From the NCBI RefSeq assembly GCF_016765635.1, contig NZ_JAESVD010000006.1, forward strand, positions 248,001 to 312,000: a DNA stretch of 64,000 nucleotides, read 5' to 3'. Below, piece after piece: positions 8,348 through 18,496 of the stretch (the first letter of the stretch is position 1; the number at the start of each line of letters is the position of its first letter). The stretch is from Shewanella schlegeliana. Its GTDB lineage: Bacteria > Pseudomonadota > Gammaproteobacteria > Enterobacterales > Shewanellaceae. The notes under the pieces were generated by a model. That model made no database searches. It saw only the letters and a list, made by a program, of their open reading frames with translations, and had not been told where the DNA came from. The translations under genes were made by a program, and so were the position numbers.

Positions 8348-9391
8348 ATGAGCGAAAATTCAGCACAAACACCGTCCCATCTTGCACGTAATCTTATTGT
8401 TTCCACCGTAGTGCTCGCCGCACTTGTTACACTTAGCTATTTCTATATCCAATATCAAAAGAACTATCCGAGCACCGATGATTCCTATGTGCACGCCAAT
8501 ATTATCTATATTGCTCCTCAAGTCAGCGGCAAGGTGATCAGTGTTAATGCTTCGGATTATCAAAAGGTAAGTCAAGGTGACTTACTCGTGCAGATAGACC
8601 CAGCTCCTTTTCAGGCTAAACTTGATGAAGCTCGCGCTGCTTATGAAATGGCGCTACAAAATAATGCCGCCACCGATGATGCTATCCTTGCAGCCAGTGC
8701 CAATGTTAAAAGTGCAGTAGCTCAATTATCCGATGCTCAAGCCACTTATAAGCGTATTAAAGACTTAGTTGATAAAGAATTGCTGCCTGCTCAGCAACTC
8801 GATGACACCCGTGCCAAGCTTTCAGCTGCCGAGCAGAGTGTGATAGCCGCACGCGCAACCATGGCTCAGCTTATTAAGTCTCAAGGCGCACATGGTAATG
8901 CTGCGCCAGAAGTAAAGAAAGCTGCAGCAGCGCTCAGTCAGGCAAGTTTATCCCTTTCATACACTAATATTTTTGCTCCTAAAGAGGGTAATTTAGGCAA
9001 GTTAAGTGCTCATGCTGGTAGTGTTGTATCCCCCGGACAAGCTCTCGTGCCTCTGGTTGTTGATAACACTTATTGGGTTCAAGCTAACTTTAAAGAAACA
9101 CAACTAGAACGACTTACCGCCGGCCAGACAGCTACCATAACCCTAGACCTTTATCCTAATGTGGATTACCACGGCACCCTTGAAGCAATTTCTCCTGCAA
9201 GTGGGGCATCTTTTACCTTGTTACCGCCTGAAAATGCAACGGGTAACTGGGTTAAAGTTCCACAACGTTTTCCAGTATTAGTTCGTCTAACGAATGAAAG
9301 TGAACATCCTGACTTTCCTCTACGTGTTGGTGCAAGTGCTAACGTAAGCATAGACACGGTTAATAGCCCATCTAAGCATCAAGAGCAGTAA
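8348..9391 (+). CDS. EmrA-type membrane fusion protein (HlyD family)
   Basis: Periplasmic adaptor that links an inner-membrane exporter to an outer-membrane channel. 347 residues: one N-terminal TM helix (NLIVSTVVLAALVTLSYFYI), a biotinyl-lipoyl-like half (YIAPQVSGKVISVNASD), a long Ala-rich coiled coil (about residues 85-210), then the second lipoyl half and a beta-barrel. ATG at 8348 gives the typical EmrA length; the longer frame back to 8168 adds about 60 residues that do not look conserved. The exporter gene starts two bases after the stop. I see no outer-membrane factor gene, so a TolC encoded elsewhere is probably used. Confidence 0.85.
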   Translation: MSENSAQTPSHLARNLIVSTVVLAALVTLSYFYIQYQKNYPSTDDSYVHANIIYIAPQVSGKVISVNASDYQKVSQGDLLVQIDPAPFQAKLDEARAAYEMALQNNAATDDAILAASANVKSAVAQLSDAQATYKRIKDLVDKELLPAQQLDDTRAKLSAAEQSVIAARATMAQLIKSQGAHGNAAPEVKKAAAALSQASLSLSYTNIFAPKEGNLGKLSAHAGSVVSPGQALVPLVVDNTYWVQANFKETQLERLTAGQTATITLDLYPNVDYHGTLEAISPASGASFTLLPPENATGNWVKVPQRFPVLVRLTNESEHPDFPLRVGASANVSIDTVNSPSKHQEQ

Positions 9392-9392
9392 C

Positions 9393-10934
9393 ATGAGCGA
9401 TAATTCAGAGACGATACCTGATACTGATGACAGTCAGGTATTGAGTGAAAGCAGCCGTAAACTCGTTACTTTAGCGGTAATGCTGTCGGCCATCATGGTG
9501 TTGCTTGATATGACTATCGCCAATGTTGCCCTGCCACATATGATGGGCGCATTGGGGGTTACATCAGATCAAGTTACTTGGGTACTGACTTCCTATTCTA
9601 TGGCTGAGGCGATATTTATCCCGCTAGCCAGTTTTCTCGCACTTAAATTTGGAGTTCGTAATCTACTGCTGATCTCTGTCGGTGGGTTTATGATCAGCTC
9701 AGCACTTTGTGGCCAAGCTGATACCATTGCTGAAATGGTTACCTTTAGGGTGATGCAAGGAGCATTTGGTGCATCCGTTATTCCGCTTTCTCAATCGATC
9801 ATGGTGCAGATCTATCCTGCAAACCAACGTGGTAAAGCCATGGCACTGTTTAGTGTCGGCGTGCTGCTAGGACCCATTTTAGGACCTACGCTCGGCGGGA
9901 TCATTACTGAGAATATGAATTGGCGCTGGATTTTTTACGTCAACCTGCCTATTGGTGCTGTCTGCCTCACGCTGATTTACACTTTTGTAAAACTCAGTGG
10001 AAAAGGTAAAGCTAAAATTGATTGGCCAATCGTCATCGCAATGACCATTGGTATTGGTCTACTGCAAATGGTGCTGGACCGAGGTAATCAAGAGTCTTGG
10101 TTTGAGTCTGATACCATCTTGTTTTCAGCTATCATCAGCGCAATTGCGATTGTTTTCTTTGTTGCACGCTCTTTCATTACTAAGAGTGAGATAGCCCCAG
10201 TTTGGTTATTACGTGATCGTAACCTTGCTATGTCATGCCTTGTTATGGCGGGCTTCTCTATGGGAATGTTTGGCATCACTCAGTTGCAACCCATGATGCT
10301 AGAACAGCTATTGAATTATCCTGTTGAAACAACAGGTTTTGCTATGGCACCAAGGGGGCTTGCGTCTGCGATTGTTTTACTTGCGATGGCCCGCTATATG
10401 GACAAAATCGATGCAAGGCTACTTATTGCTGTTGGCCTTTCACTTAACGCCCTTGGCACATATTTGATGACTCAATATTCTCTTGAGATCAACATCTATT
10501 GGATTTTGCTACCCAGTATTATACAAGGCGCTGGGATGGGATTGGTTTTTGCGCCGTTAAGTCAGCTTGCCTATGCAACTCTAGCACCGAAAGACACTAT
10601 CGGTGGAGCTGTGGTGTTTAACTTATGTCGGACAATTGGTGGCTCTTTTGGGATCTCCATCGTTAATACCTATTTCTCAAGGATCCAGCAACAAGAGTGG
10701 AATCAGTTAGGCGGCTCACTTTCTCCTACTAACCCGGCTCTACAGCATGCCGCACAGGCACAGGGGACGAGTATTACCGACCCAACATTTTTAGCTCAGA
10801 TCCAAAATATTCTACATCAACAATCGACCCTCACCGCCTTTGTCTATACATTCGGTTTTTTACTATTTTCTTACTTATGCCTTATTCCACTGCTCGCACT
10901 GTTTAAGCTTAAGCCTAAAATGGGAGCAACTTAA
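9393..10934 (+). CDS. EmrB/QacA-type MFS drug exporter (DHA2, 14 TM)
   Basis: Proton-driven exporter of the major facilitator superfamily, 513 residues, with about 14 hydrophobic segments typical of DHA2. Recognisable parts are LDMTIANVALPHMMG in TM1, the loop RVMQGAFGASVIPLSQ, and motif C (GPILGPTLGG) in TM5. It is co-transcribed with the EmrA-like adaptor just upstream and is expected to form a tripartite pump for hydrophobic toxic compounds. Substrates cannot be predicted. No local regulator is encoded beside it. Confidence 0.9.
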   Translation: MSDNSETIPDTDDSQVLSESSRKLVTLAVMLSAIMVLLDMTIANVALPHMMGALGVTSDQVTWVLTSYSMAEAIFIPLASFLALKFGVRNLLLISVGGFMISSALCGQADTIAEMVTFRVMQGAFGASVIPLSQSIMVQIYPANQRGKAMALFSVGVLLGPILGPTLGGIITENMNWRWIFYVNLPIGAVCLTLIYTFVKLSGKGKAKIDWPIVIAMTIGIGLLQMVLDRGNQESWFESDTILFSAIISAIAIVFFVARSFITKSEIAPVWLLRDRNLAMSCLVMAGFSMGMFGITQLQPMMLEQLLNYPVETTGFAMAPRGLASAIVLLAMARYMDKIDARLLIAVGLSLNALGTYLMTQYSLEINIYWILLPSIIQGAGMGLVFAPLSQLAYATLAPKDTIGGAVVFNLCRTIGGSFGISIVNTYFSRIQQQEWNQLGGSLSPTNPALQHAAQAQGTSITDPTFLAQIQNILHQQSTLTAFVYTFGFLLFSYLCLIPLLALFKLKPKMGAT

Positions 10935-10955
10935 CTTAAAAGAGGTTTTCAATAT

Positions 10956-10986
10956 TGAGTATGAACTTATTACAAGTTCATACTCA
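10956..10986. terminator. Hairpin between convergent genes
   Basis: TGAGTATGAACTT-attac-AAGTTCATACTCA is a perfect 13-bp stem between the exporter gene and the convergent DUF4156 gene. It has no T-run on either side, so it may be a bidirectional transcript end rather than a classical terminator. Confidence 0.5.
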
Positions 10987-11021
10987 TAGATTCTATTTCA
11001 AGAGGGTCATTAACAGACGCA

Positions 11022-11447
11022 CTACTGTGTATCTGACAGAGTTTTCGGTTGCGGGGCAATAGCTTTGTCTATCGTTGCCAACGGCTCAGTTAAGTAGTGA
11101 TTAGGTTCTGCAGGCTTGTCAGCACATTGATAGGCATTGGCCATCATAGTTACCGAACCTGTGAACCCCAATGGCTTATACAGGTAAATGGTATCGGCAT
11201 CGAGTTGTGCGGCCTTGATGCGCATCTCATTTAACGTACCCCAAACCATGTCTTTATCGGCGTGTAACCAGTAATCGTAAAAATGGCCCTGCGATCCAAT
11301 CACAGTCCCCTTGTGCTCACATCCTTGTAGTGCTTGAATATCATCCCACAGTACCTTAACCGTGTTGGAGTCATCCGTTGGAAAAGTGATACAAGCGGTA
11401 AGACTTGAACACATCAATGCTATAGCAGTCAGTTTTACAAATTTCAT
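11022..11447 (-). CDS. DUF4156 family lipoprotein
   Basis: 141-residue predicted lipoprotein. The signal peptide MKFVKLTAIALMCSSLTAC ends in lipobox LTAC, so the mature part is probably 123 residues anchored to the membrane. The mature part fits the DUF4156 family: GCEHKGTVIGSQG, a short helix NEMRIKAAQLDADTIYL and a closing NAYQC. The two Cys could form a disulfide in the periplasm. Function of the family is unknown to me. It converges with the exporter operon and has its own upstream region. Confidence 0.8.
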   Translation of the reverse strand: MKFVKLTAIALMCSSLTACITFPTDDSNTVKVLWDDIQALQGCEHKGTVIGSQGHFYDYWLHADKDMVWGTLNEMRIKAAQLDADTIYLYKPLGFTGSVTMMANAYQCADKPAEPNHYLTEPLATIDKAIAPQPKTLSDTQ

Positions 11448-11836
11448 GGTTAATCGTTTAAGAAAAAAGGGACGGGATAATATAGATTTTTTTCATCATG
11501 TGGAATCCCTTTCGGTCACAAATTTCGCCTGAACAGAAAGACCAAATACCAGAAAGATAAGTGCTTGCTGTTTGCCTATCGGCTGCAATTTAAAACCGCA
11601 TAACCTTAAATATCAGCGAATAAAAACTACGAATTGTTGGAATATCAATCAAAAACAAGCCAGTAACGTTCAACACTTGCGTGACCTTTCGTCTCAAATT
11701 TGTACAAATAATTGACGAGTTTTTCAGTAAAACATGATGAGTCCCAAATTAGTCAGCAAAAAAACAAATAATGAGTGCGTTTGCGGCTAAATATTGTTAC
11801 TACAGGCACTCTTTAGCAATGGTTATGTTGGGTGTT
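11448..11836. other. Intergenic region before avtA
   Basis: Holds the divergent promoters of the DUF4156 gene and avtA. It is AT-rich. I see no clear operator, leader peptide or RNA gene. An in-frame upstream ATG (11771) is not favoured because family alignment begins at 11837. Confidence 0.5.
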
Positions 11837-13087
11837 ATGCAGTTTTCAAAGTTTGGTGAAAAATTTAATCGTTATTCCGGTATTACTCAGTTAATGGATG
11901 ATCTTAATGAAGGTTTAAGTACCCCCGGGGCAATTATGCTCGGTGGTGGAAACCCGGCGACCATTCCTGCGATGCACGATTACTTCCACCAAGCTTCAGC
12001 CAAGCTGTTAGCAAGCGGTGAATTGGTTGCCGCCCTTGGTAATTACGATGGCCCTCAAGGGAAAGATAGCTTCTTAAAGGCATTAGCCAAGCTTTTACGT
12101 GAAACCTATGGCTGGGAGATCAGCGAGAAAAACATCAGTCTCACCAACGGTAGTCAAAGCGCTTTCTTCTATCTATTTAATCTTCTTGCCGGTAAGCAAG
12201 TGGATGGTAGCCACAAGAAAATAATGCTACCCATCGCTCCCGAATATATCGGCTATAACGATGCTGGCCTAGATGACGACATCTTTATCTCTTACCGCCC
12301 TGATATCGAGATGTTGGATAACCGCTTATTTAAATATCATGTCGATTTCTCCAAACTGGAGATCGACAGCTCGGTTGCGGCTATCTGTGTTTCACGTCCT
12401 ACAAACCCAACTGGCAACGTGCTCACCGATGCTGAGATCGCAAAGTTAGATAAGTTAGCTCGAGACAATGACATTCCACTCATTATCGATAATGCCTACG
12501 GTACGCCCTTCCCTAATATTATCTTCGAAGAGGTGAAGCCTTTTTGGAACAGCAACACCATTTTGTGCATGAGCCTATCAAAACTCGGTTTACCAGGCGT
12601 GCGCTGCGGTATCGTTATTGCTAATGAGGAGATCACTCAGGCACTGACAAACCTTAACGGTATCATTAGCTTGGCTCCTGGCAGTTTTGGTCCTGCTATC
12701 GTTAAACAGATGATCGACTCGGGCGACCTTCTAACCCTAAGTGAAACGGTCATTAAGCCATTCTATAAGGAAAAATCCGAGTTCGCGGTCGCATTATTGC
12801 AAGAGTCAATTAGCGATAACCGATTTAAGATCCATAAACCTGAAGGCGCAATGTTCCTGTGGCTTTGGTTTGATGAGTTGCCAATCACTACCATGGAGCT
12901 TTATGACAGATTAAAAGCCCGCGGTGTGTTAGTTGTCCCTGGAGAGTACTTCTTCTTTGGACTTGAGCAAGATTGGCAACATGCGCATCAATGTTTACGC
13001 ATGAACTATGTTCAAGATGAAGCCAAGATGCGCGCGGGTATTCAAATCATCGCCGAAGAGGTCGAAAAGGCTTACGCTAACCCATAG
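11837..13087 (+). CDS. avtA: Valine-pyruvate aminotransferase
   Basis: PLP-dependent aminotransferase C, exchanging amino groups between valine and pyruvate (alanine). 416 residues from MQFSKFGEKFNRYSGITQL, which aligns with the E. coli start MTFSLFGDKFTRHSG. Characteristic segments are PGAIMLGGGNPATIP, NYDGPQGK, SRPTNPTGN and SLSKLGLPG, the last with the PLP-binding Lys. Longer in-frame starts at 11771 and 11819 exist, but none has a strong ribosome site. The gene stands alone with a weak hairpin about 55 bp after the stop. Valine/alanine regulation cannot be read from the sequence. Confidence 0.93.
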   Translation: MQFSKFGEKFNRYSGITQLMDDLNEGLSTPGAIMLGGGNPATIPAMHDYFHQASAKLLASGELVAALGNYDGPQGKDSFLKALAKLLRETYGWEISEKNISLTNGSQSAFFYLFNLLAGKQVDGSHKKIMLPIAPEYIGYNDAGLDDDIFISYRPDIEMLDNRLFKYHVDFSKLEIDSSVAAICVSRPTNPTGNVLTDAEIAKLDKLARDNDIPLIIDNAYGTPFPNIIFEEVKPFWNSNTILCMSLSKLGLPGVRCGIVIANEEITQALTNLNGIISLAPGSFGPAIVKQMIDSGDLLTLSETVIKPFYKEKSEFAVALLQESISDNRFKIHKPEGAMFLWLWFDELPITTMELYDRLKARGVLVVPGEYFFFGLEQDWQHAHQCLRMNYVQDEAKMRAGIQIIAEEVEKAYANP

Positions 13088-13618
13088 CACATGGCTATTG
13101 TTAGGTCGTTTACTTTATCTACATATTGTAAGCCTACATATGCGAGGGCGCTTATTTGTGCTCTCGTTTACGCCTCAAATCTAAACCTCCTTAAATGACC
13201 TTCTCATTCCGACACTCTAGTTACTCGACACGTATTTTTTCATCCTTTCAATTAAACAGTTCAACAATAGACTGAAAAGCATCCTAGATTCGGTAACGCA
13301 TCAATAGTTAGCATGGATGAGCATAGTAGGCAGTACGCTTGGTTTAAATGGTAACTGTTTGGTTTAAATAGGAGTCAAAGGTTGTGAAACAGATACTTTG
13401 CCCACAGAGATAGCAACCTTATTGCATCATTGGTCGCACCAAATAGTAACCAATGAATCGATTTGTAATAGCGTGTAGTTAATTGCTTGACTCTGTATTC
13501 ATTATCACTAAAATACGCGCCGTTTGCCTGAAGCGCACAGACTCAGCCTTTCCTACAGCTGGAGTTATTTGCAATTTTGGTAGGCCGTGAATTTTAATTA
13601 CATGACCAGAGGCAATAA
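13088..13618. other. Intergenic region before codB
   Basis: Contains a weak hairpin near 13143-13168 that may end avtA and a repeated GTTTGGTTTAAAT-like pair near 13340-13370. A sequence near 13515 reads GGCAAACG on the minus strand and resembles one half of a PurR box. No gene or recognised riboswitch was found. PurR control of codBA would fit, but the site is only a half match. Confidence 0.35.
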
Positions 13619-14884
13619 ATGGCAAGCGATAATAATTACAGTTTAAGTCCGGTTCCTCAATCGGCCCGTAAAGGTGTGTTCTCTCTGACAATGGTAATGT
13701 TGGGGTTAACCTTTTTTTCGGCAAGTATGTGGACAGGAGGGACACTTGGAACAGGCCTCTCTTTTAATGATTTCGTTCTAGCGGTACTAATTGGTAATTT
13801 AATTCTCGGTATTTACACTTCATTTCTTGGTTACATCGGCGCTCAATCTGGCCTCTCTACTCATCTCCTCGCTCGTTACTCATTCGGTTTAAAAGGTTCT
13901 TGGTTACCTTCGCTACTTCTCGGTGGCACTCAAGTTGGTTGGTTTGGTGTTGGCGTGGCGATGTTCGCGATTCCTGTCCAGAAAGCGACTGGCATAGATA
14001 CAAATCTGCTTATCATTATCTCTGGTCTGCTAATGACCATCACCGTTTACTTTGGTATCGGTGCGATTATGATCTTATCAGCCATCGCCGTTCCTGCAAT
14101 CGCCCTATTTGGTGGTTACTCAGTACTCCAAGCTGTTGATACCGTGGGTGGCATGGATGGCTTAAAAGCGTTAACGCCAGAAACACCGATTGAGTTTTCA
14201 ACGGCTCTTGCTCTAGTGGTGGGATCATTTATCTCTGCTGGTACCTTAACCGCTGATTTCGTCCGTTTTGGTAAGAAACCGATTAACGCCGTGTTTATCA
14301 CCATGTTCGCGTTTTTCGTTGGTAACTCGTTGATGTTTATCTTCGGTGCGGCAGGCGCTGCGGCAACTGGTCAAGCGGATATCTCTGAAGTGATGATTGC
14401 ACAAGGTCTGTTGATCCCTGCCATTATCATTTTAGGTTTAAACATCTGGACCACGAACGATAATGCGCTCTATGCATCTGGTTTAGGTTTTTCAAATATC
14501 ACCGGATTATCGAGTAAGTATCTATCACTCTTTAACGGTGTTATCGGTACCCTGTGTGCGCTTTGGTTATATAATAACTTTGTCGGCTGGCTGACCTTCC
14601 TGTCTGCTGCAATTCCACCAATTGGTGGCATTATTATCGCCGATTACCTACGTAACCGCGAAAAATACAAAGACTTCACTAACGCAGAATTTGCTACGGT
14701 TAACTGGGCGGCAATTAGCGGCGTCGTGATTGGTGTGCTTGCTGGCCACCTATTACCAGGCATAGTACCAATTAATGCCGTGCTCGCTGGCGCAATCAGC
14801 TACCTGCTATTAGATGAAGCATTAAAGCGCTTAAATAAACAGAATTTAGTTAAATCAGATTGTCAAAATGCAAACAATGCATAA
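13619..14884 (+). CDS. codB: Cytosine permease
   Basis: Inner-membrane cytosine importer of the NCS1 family, 421 residues, near the 419 of E. coli CodB, with about 12 TM segments. Typical segments are [18 protein letters not shown] in TM1, YSFGLKGSW and [10 protein letters not shown]. The start ATG follows AGAGG by about 7 bases. codA begins ten bases after the stop, so uptake and deamination of cytosine are encoded together and feed uracil into pyrimidine salvage. Confidence 0.93.
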   Translation: MASDNNYSLSPVPQSARKGVFSLTMVMLGLTFFSASMWTGGTLGTGLSFNDFVLAVLIGNLILGIYTSFLGYIGAQSGLSTHLLARYSFGLKGSWLPSLLLGGTQVGWFGVGVAMFAIPVQKATGIDTNLLIIISGLLMTITVYFGIGAIMILSAIAVPAIALFGGYSVLQAVDTVGGMDGLKALTPETPIEFSTALALVVGSFISAGTLTADFVRFGKKPINAVFITMFAFFVGNSLMFIFGAAGAAATGQADISEVMIAQGLLIPAIIILGLNIWTTNDNALYASGLGFSNITGLSSKYLSLFNGVIGTLCALWLYNNFVGWLTFLSAAIPPIGGIIIADYLRNREKYKDFTNAEFATVNWAAISGVVIGVLAGHLLPGIVPINAVLAGAISYLLLDEALKRLNKQNLVKSDCQNANNA

Positions 14885-14894
14885 GGAAAACACC

Positions 14895-16190
14895 ATGTCA
14901 TCAGCAAGTATGTTGATCAAAAATGTCACGCTTAACGGCAAAGAAGGCCTTCATCAACTGTTGATTGAAGACGGTCAATTCAGCGCTATTGCGCCTATGA
15001 GCGAAAGCATTACGCTTCCAGCGTCTGATTCATTAAATGTGCTAGATGGCGAAGGCGGTATGGCCGTTGCTCCTTTTTGTGAGCCTCATGTTCATTTAGA
15101 TACAACGCAAACTGCGGGTGAGCCAAGCTGGAATATCTCCGGTACACTGTTTGAAGGCATTGAGCGTTGGGCAGAGCGTAAGTCTATGCTCTCTATCGAA
15201 GATGTGAAGTCTCGTGCTAAGCAGACACTAAAGTGGCAGATAGCTAACGGTATTCAACATGTTCGTACCCATGTCGATGTTTCTGACCCGACCCTTATTG
15301 CGCTTAAAGCGATGCTTGAAGTTAAAGAAGAGATGAAGCCGTGGGTTGATATCCAGATTGTTGCCTTCCCTCAAGAAGGTATTCTGTCTTACCCTAACGG
15401 TAAAGAGCTTCTTGAAGAGGCGGTTAAACTTGGCGCTGATGTCATTGGTGCTATCCCGCACTTCGAATTTACCCGAGAGTATGGCGTAGAGTCTTTACAC
15501 TATGTGTTTGAGCTTGCACGTAAGTACGATCGCTTAATCGATGTTCACTGTGATGAAATCGATGATGAGCAGTCTCGCTTTGTGGAGACGGTTGCAGCCC
15601 TTGCTCACAAATATCAGATGGGTGAGCGTGTAACCGCGAGCCACACCACGGCAATGCATTCATACAATGGCGCGTACGCTTCTCGTCTGTTCCGTTTACT
15701 TGGCATGTCAGGCATTAACTTCGTGGCAAATCCGCTGGTGAATATTCATCTACAGGGTCGCTTCGATGACTATCCAAAACGTCGCGGTATTACCCGCGTT
15801 AAAGAGATGCTAGCGGCCAACATTAACGTCTGTTTTGGTCACGACGATATCTTTGATCCTTGGTATCCATTAGGCACAGCCAACATGCTACAAGTGCTGC
15901 ACATGGGCTTACATGTTTGCCAAATCATGGGTTACGATCAAATCAATAACTCACTTGAGTTGATCACCAGCAAATCGGCACGCACACTGAATATTCAAGA
16001 CAAGTATGGCATCGAGCTAGGTAAACCGGGCAACTTGTTAGTTCTACCTGCCGATAATGGCTTCGATGCGCTACGTCGTCAGGTGCCAGTGCGCTACTCT
16101 GTACGTCACGGTAAGGTTTTGGCTGAAACTCAGATCGCAACCACACAGATCCATTTAGCAGAAGCTGAAGACGTTACCTTCCGTCGTTAA
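14895..16190 (+). CDS. codA: Cytosine deaminase
   Basis: Zinc/iron amidohydrolase that converts cytosine to uracil and ammonia in the cytoplasm. 431 residues, close to the E. coli length. Metal and catalytic residues are visible: [13 protein letters not shown] (His-x-His), [11 protein letters not shown] (His and catalytic Glu), ASHTTAM and [10 protein letters not shown] (Asp). ATG at 14895 follows AAGGAAAA; an earlier in-frame ATG at 14868 lies inside the end of codB and lacks its own site. It is second in the codBA operon, and a strong terminator follows at 16217. Confidence 0.95.
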   Translation: MSSASMLIKNVTLNGKEGLHQLLIEDGQFSAIAPMSESITLPASDSLNVLDGEGGMAVAPFCEPHVHLDTTQTAGEPSWNISGTLFEGIERWAERKSMLSIEDVKSRAKQTLKWQIANGIQHVRTHVDVSDPTLIALKAMLEVKEEMKPWVDIQIVAFPQEGILSYPNGKELLEEAVKLGADVIGAIPHFEFTREYGVESLHYVFELARKYDRLIDVHCDEIDDEQSRFVETVAALAHKYQMGERVTASHTTAMHSYNGAYASRLFRLLGMSGINFVANPLVNIHLQGRFDDYPKRRGITRVKEMLAANINVCFGHDDIFDPWYPLGTANMLQVLHMGLHVCQIMGYDQINNSLELITSKSARTLNIQDKYGIELGKPGNLLVLPADNGFDALRRQVPVRYSVRHGKVLAETQIATTQIHLAEAEDVTFRR

Positions 16191-16216
16191 GTCAAAACGA
16201 CTTCTATCTTAAACAG

Positions 16217-16248
16217 ATGGCTAAGCTAAACAGCTTAGCCATTTTTTT
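16217..16248 (+). terminator. Intrinsic terminator of codBA
   Basis: ATGGCTAAGCT-aaac-AGCTTAGCCAT is a perfect 11-bp stem followed by a run of seven T, 27 bp after the codA stop. Confidence 0.92.
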
Positions 16249-16579
16249 ATCTACAGATTTGTTGCAATCAACTCGATAATTTAACCATTTTGCTAAAGCG
16301 CTAAAATGACTTTAAATTCATATTTTATGCAGCCATAAAAATATAACCCCGGGGATTATTGATACCTTTATTCAATTGTTCGCATATCCATGCGAAAATA
16401 ATTAATGAATGCATACAGATACAGCGTTTAACTGCACTGACTTTATGTCGTTTTGGCCACAGCTGTTTATATTCAGTTGCTGACATGAGTAAGCTGCTTC
16501 TCTGTTTATCACTTCTCTTATTTGATTTTTATTCCAGCTGTGAGAAAATCCGCGCCCTCGCAATTAAGCCGCAGAATGA
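16249..16579. other. Intergenic region before cmoM
   Basis: AT-rich promoter region. A 74-codon reading frame (16359-16583) has no ribosome site and runs into cmoM; I do not regard it as a gene. Confidence 0.5.
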
Positions 16580-17365
16580 ATGACACAAGTGATAGAAGAT
16601 AGAAATTTTGATGATTTGGCCCATAAGTTTGCCGCCAGTATTTATGGCACCGCTAAAGGTGAGATTAGGCAGACCGTCGTTTGGCATGATATCGAGCAGA
16701 TCCTTTTAACTCTTTCACAAGACAAAGCACTGAACGTATTAGACGCAGGGGGGGGCTTAGCACAATTATCGCAAAAGTTAGCTAGCCAAGGCCATCGAGT
16801 CAGCCTTTGTGATCTCTCAAGTGAGATGCTCGCGCTTGCAAAGCAAGAGATCATCAAGAACGACTTAATTGAGCAGTACCGCTTCATTCACAGCCCGGTG
16901 CAAGAAGTCGCAGAGCACTTGCCTGCTAAAGTGGACTTAGTGCTGTTTCATGCTGTTATGGAGTGGCTGGCCGAACCGCTACAGGCGCTAGAAGGCTTGT
17001 GTGAACAGGTCAAGCCTGGTGGCATCATCTCGGTCATGTTTTACAACTACAACGGATTGCTGTTTAAGAATCTTATCTGCGGTAACCTTAATCATATTGA
17101 AAAAGGCATGCCCCATCGAAAGCGCTTTAAGTTGCAGCCACAGCAAGGCATACAACCCGAGCTTGTTTATCAGTGCCTTGAACATGCAGGTTTTAAGATC
17201 TTGGGCAAGACTGGTGTGCGGACTTTTCACGACTATATGCAAGATCACGATATGGGTGATTTTAGCTTCGAGCAAATTGTCGCCATGGAACAAAAGCTCT
17301 GTAGGCAGGAACCGTTTTTGTCGTTAGGCCGCTACATTCATGTCTATGCGCAAAAACCTATCTAA
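16580..17365 (+). CDS. cmoM: tRNA 5-carboxymethoxyuridine methyltransferase
   Basis: SAM-dependent methyltransferase (formerly SmtA) that methylates cmo5U to mcmo5U at the wobble base of certain tRNAs. 261 residues, as in E. coli. It begins with the diagnostic EDRNFDDLAHKFAASIYGT, then motif I VLDAGGGLAQLS, LCDLSSEML, FHAVMEWLAEP, VMFYNYNGLLFKN, and near the end FHDY and QEPFLSLGRYIHV. These blocks match E. coli CmoM closely. The ATG has only a weak ribosome site. It is monocistronic here. Confidence 0.93.
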   Translation: MTQVIEDRNFDDLAHKFAASIYGTAKGEIRQTVVWHDIEQILLTLSQDKALNVLDAGGGLAQLSQKLASQGHRVSLCDLSSEMLALAKQEIIKNDLIEQYRFIHSPVQEVAEHLPAKVDLVLFHAVMEWLAEPLQALEGLCEQVKPGGIISVMFYNYNGLLFKNLICGNLNHIEKGMPHRKRFKLQPQQGIQPELVYQCLEHAGFKILGKTGVRTFHDYMQDHDMGDFSFEQIVAMEQKLCRQEPFLSLGRYIHVYAQKPI

Positions 17366-17554
17366 GGTGAGCATTTTGAACTTAGGCATTAACGGTTAAC
17401 TATTAAGTTAGAGTTAATAGCTATTTGCTAACATAAAGCCCGTGATATGAAGCACTTCACTGCAGTGATAAATCAGTGAGATAAATGGCTTTGTTAATTG
17501 AAAATTCTCGGTGGTTTTGTGTCACAGACTAAGTCATGACGTAAGGGAGGCTTT

Positions 17555-17656
17555 ATGTTTGATAGTACAGTGTTAATCAATACTGAGTTAGCAATGAGAT
17601 GGATTGCCGTGGTTGTGTTTTATATCGCGTTGATCCGCATCTGCTATAAATGGTGA
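17555..17656 (+). CDS. Small membrane protein, 33 residues
   Basis: A tiny gene with a strong ribosome site, AAGGGAGG, four bases before ATG. The product starts MFDSTVLINTELAMRW, then has a hydrophobic helix IAVVVFYIALIRI and ends CYKW. One TM segment with a positive C-terminal tail predicts a single-pass inner-membrane peptide. I do not recognise the family. It lies alone between cmoM and a convergent gene. Belief in it rests on the ribosome site and the clean TM design. Confidence 0.5.
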   Translation: MFDSTVLINTELAMRWIAVVVFYIALIRICYKW

Positions 17657-17699
17657 ACAGCCAAGATTAAAAGCTATTCACCACCTCTATCACTCTGCC

Positions 17700-18338
17700 T
17701 TAGCTTAGTGCTGCTAGCTCTTGCTTTACACTGTCGACAACCGCTGCAGGCTCCGATAGGAACTGTGAGTGGTCAATAAAAATAGCCTCATCGCCAGATG
17801 TCATCACAAGAACTGGGAAGGCGTTGGTACCTATCGCTTCGCCAATCTCAGCAATACCTGCTAGCACACTCTCAGCTTCATGACTGATAGCATCTTTGAA
17901 GACCTTATTTGATGGAGATAATTTGTATTGGTTAATTATCTTGTCAAAATCGGCTCTTGAATCTAGCGGGTTCGCTTCAATAAAGTGTTGCTGCTGGAGT
18001 ACTCTTAGTAATTCAAACTCTTTATCGGCCTGCTTTGACTGCACCCAAGACATGAAATTCGCAGTCTTAACTGAAGACATTTTTGTGTTTAACCCCTTCA
18101 AGTAAGCGTCACTAAATGGCACATTACTTAATGCGCTAATCTGTTCGACTTGGGCTTTCTTTGGCGCGTCTGAACCGTTGAAATGTGCACAATGGAGCAA
18201 ATGAACGTCAGAGTAGTCGAATGCATTAATTAGCTCAGCCACAACTGGCGTGGCAGCATAACTCCAAGGACAGTGGGAGTCATAGATAAAATAAAGCGAT
18301 AGAGGTTCGTTTTGCGCGTGAGTCTGCTTAGAAGTCAT
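17700..18338 (-). CDS. DsbA-family (FrnE-like) thioredoxin-fold protein
   Basis: 212-residue thioredoxin-fold protein of the DsbA/FrnE group. The N-terminal strand LYFIYDSHCPWSYAATPVV carries a CPWS motif: one Cys and a Ser where a dithiol enzyme would have a second Cys, as in the 2-hydroxychromene-2-carboxylate isomerase and DsbA-like cytoplasmic families. A helical insertion follows, and GTNAFPVLVMTSG provides the cis-Pro loop. There is no signal peptide, so it is cytoplasmic. A general disulfide oxidase role is unlikely; glutathione-linked chemistry is possible but unproven. Confidence 0.75.
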   Translation of the reverse strand: MTSKQTHAQNEPLSLYFIYDSHCPWSYAATPVVAELINAFDYSDVHLLHCAHFNGSDAPKKAQVEQISALSNVPFSDAYLKGLNTKMSSVKTANFMSWVQSKQADKEFELLRVLQQQHFIEANPLDSRADFDKIINQYKLSPSNKVFKDAISHEAESVLAGIAEIGEAIGTNAFPVLVMTSGDEAIFIDHSQFLSEPAAVVDSVKQELAALS

Positions 18339-18444
18339 TAACTAAGATCTTGTTAGAATAATCTGTAGCGCGATCCTAAGATCTTTGTCGAAAATATTCA
18401 AACACCAATTAACGATAGCACTCGTTTCTTGGCATTTTAATCAT

Positions 18445-18474
18445 AAAAAAGGGAGCCTAAAACTATAGGCTCCC
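18445..18474 (-). terminator. Intrinsic terminator of the 18497-19525 gene
   Basis: On the minus strand GGGAGCCTA-N6-TAGGCTCCC is followed by six T. It lies 23 bp beyond the stop of the membrane coiled-coil gene. Confidence 0.88.
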
Positions 18475-18496
18475 TGTTTGACACTCGCTATGGCCG

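Noticed and set aside
13505-13530. PurR operator ahead of codBA
   Set aside because: Only one half (GGCAAACG) matches; the other half does not, so it is mentioned but not called as a site.
16359-16583. 74-codon ORF before cmoM
   Set aside because: No ribosome site and it overlaps the cmoM start.
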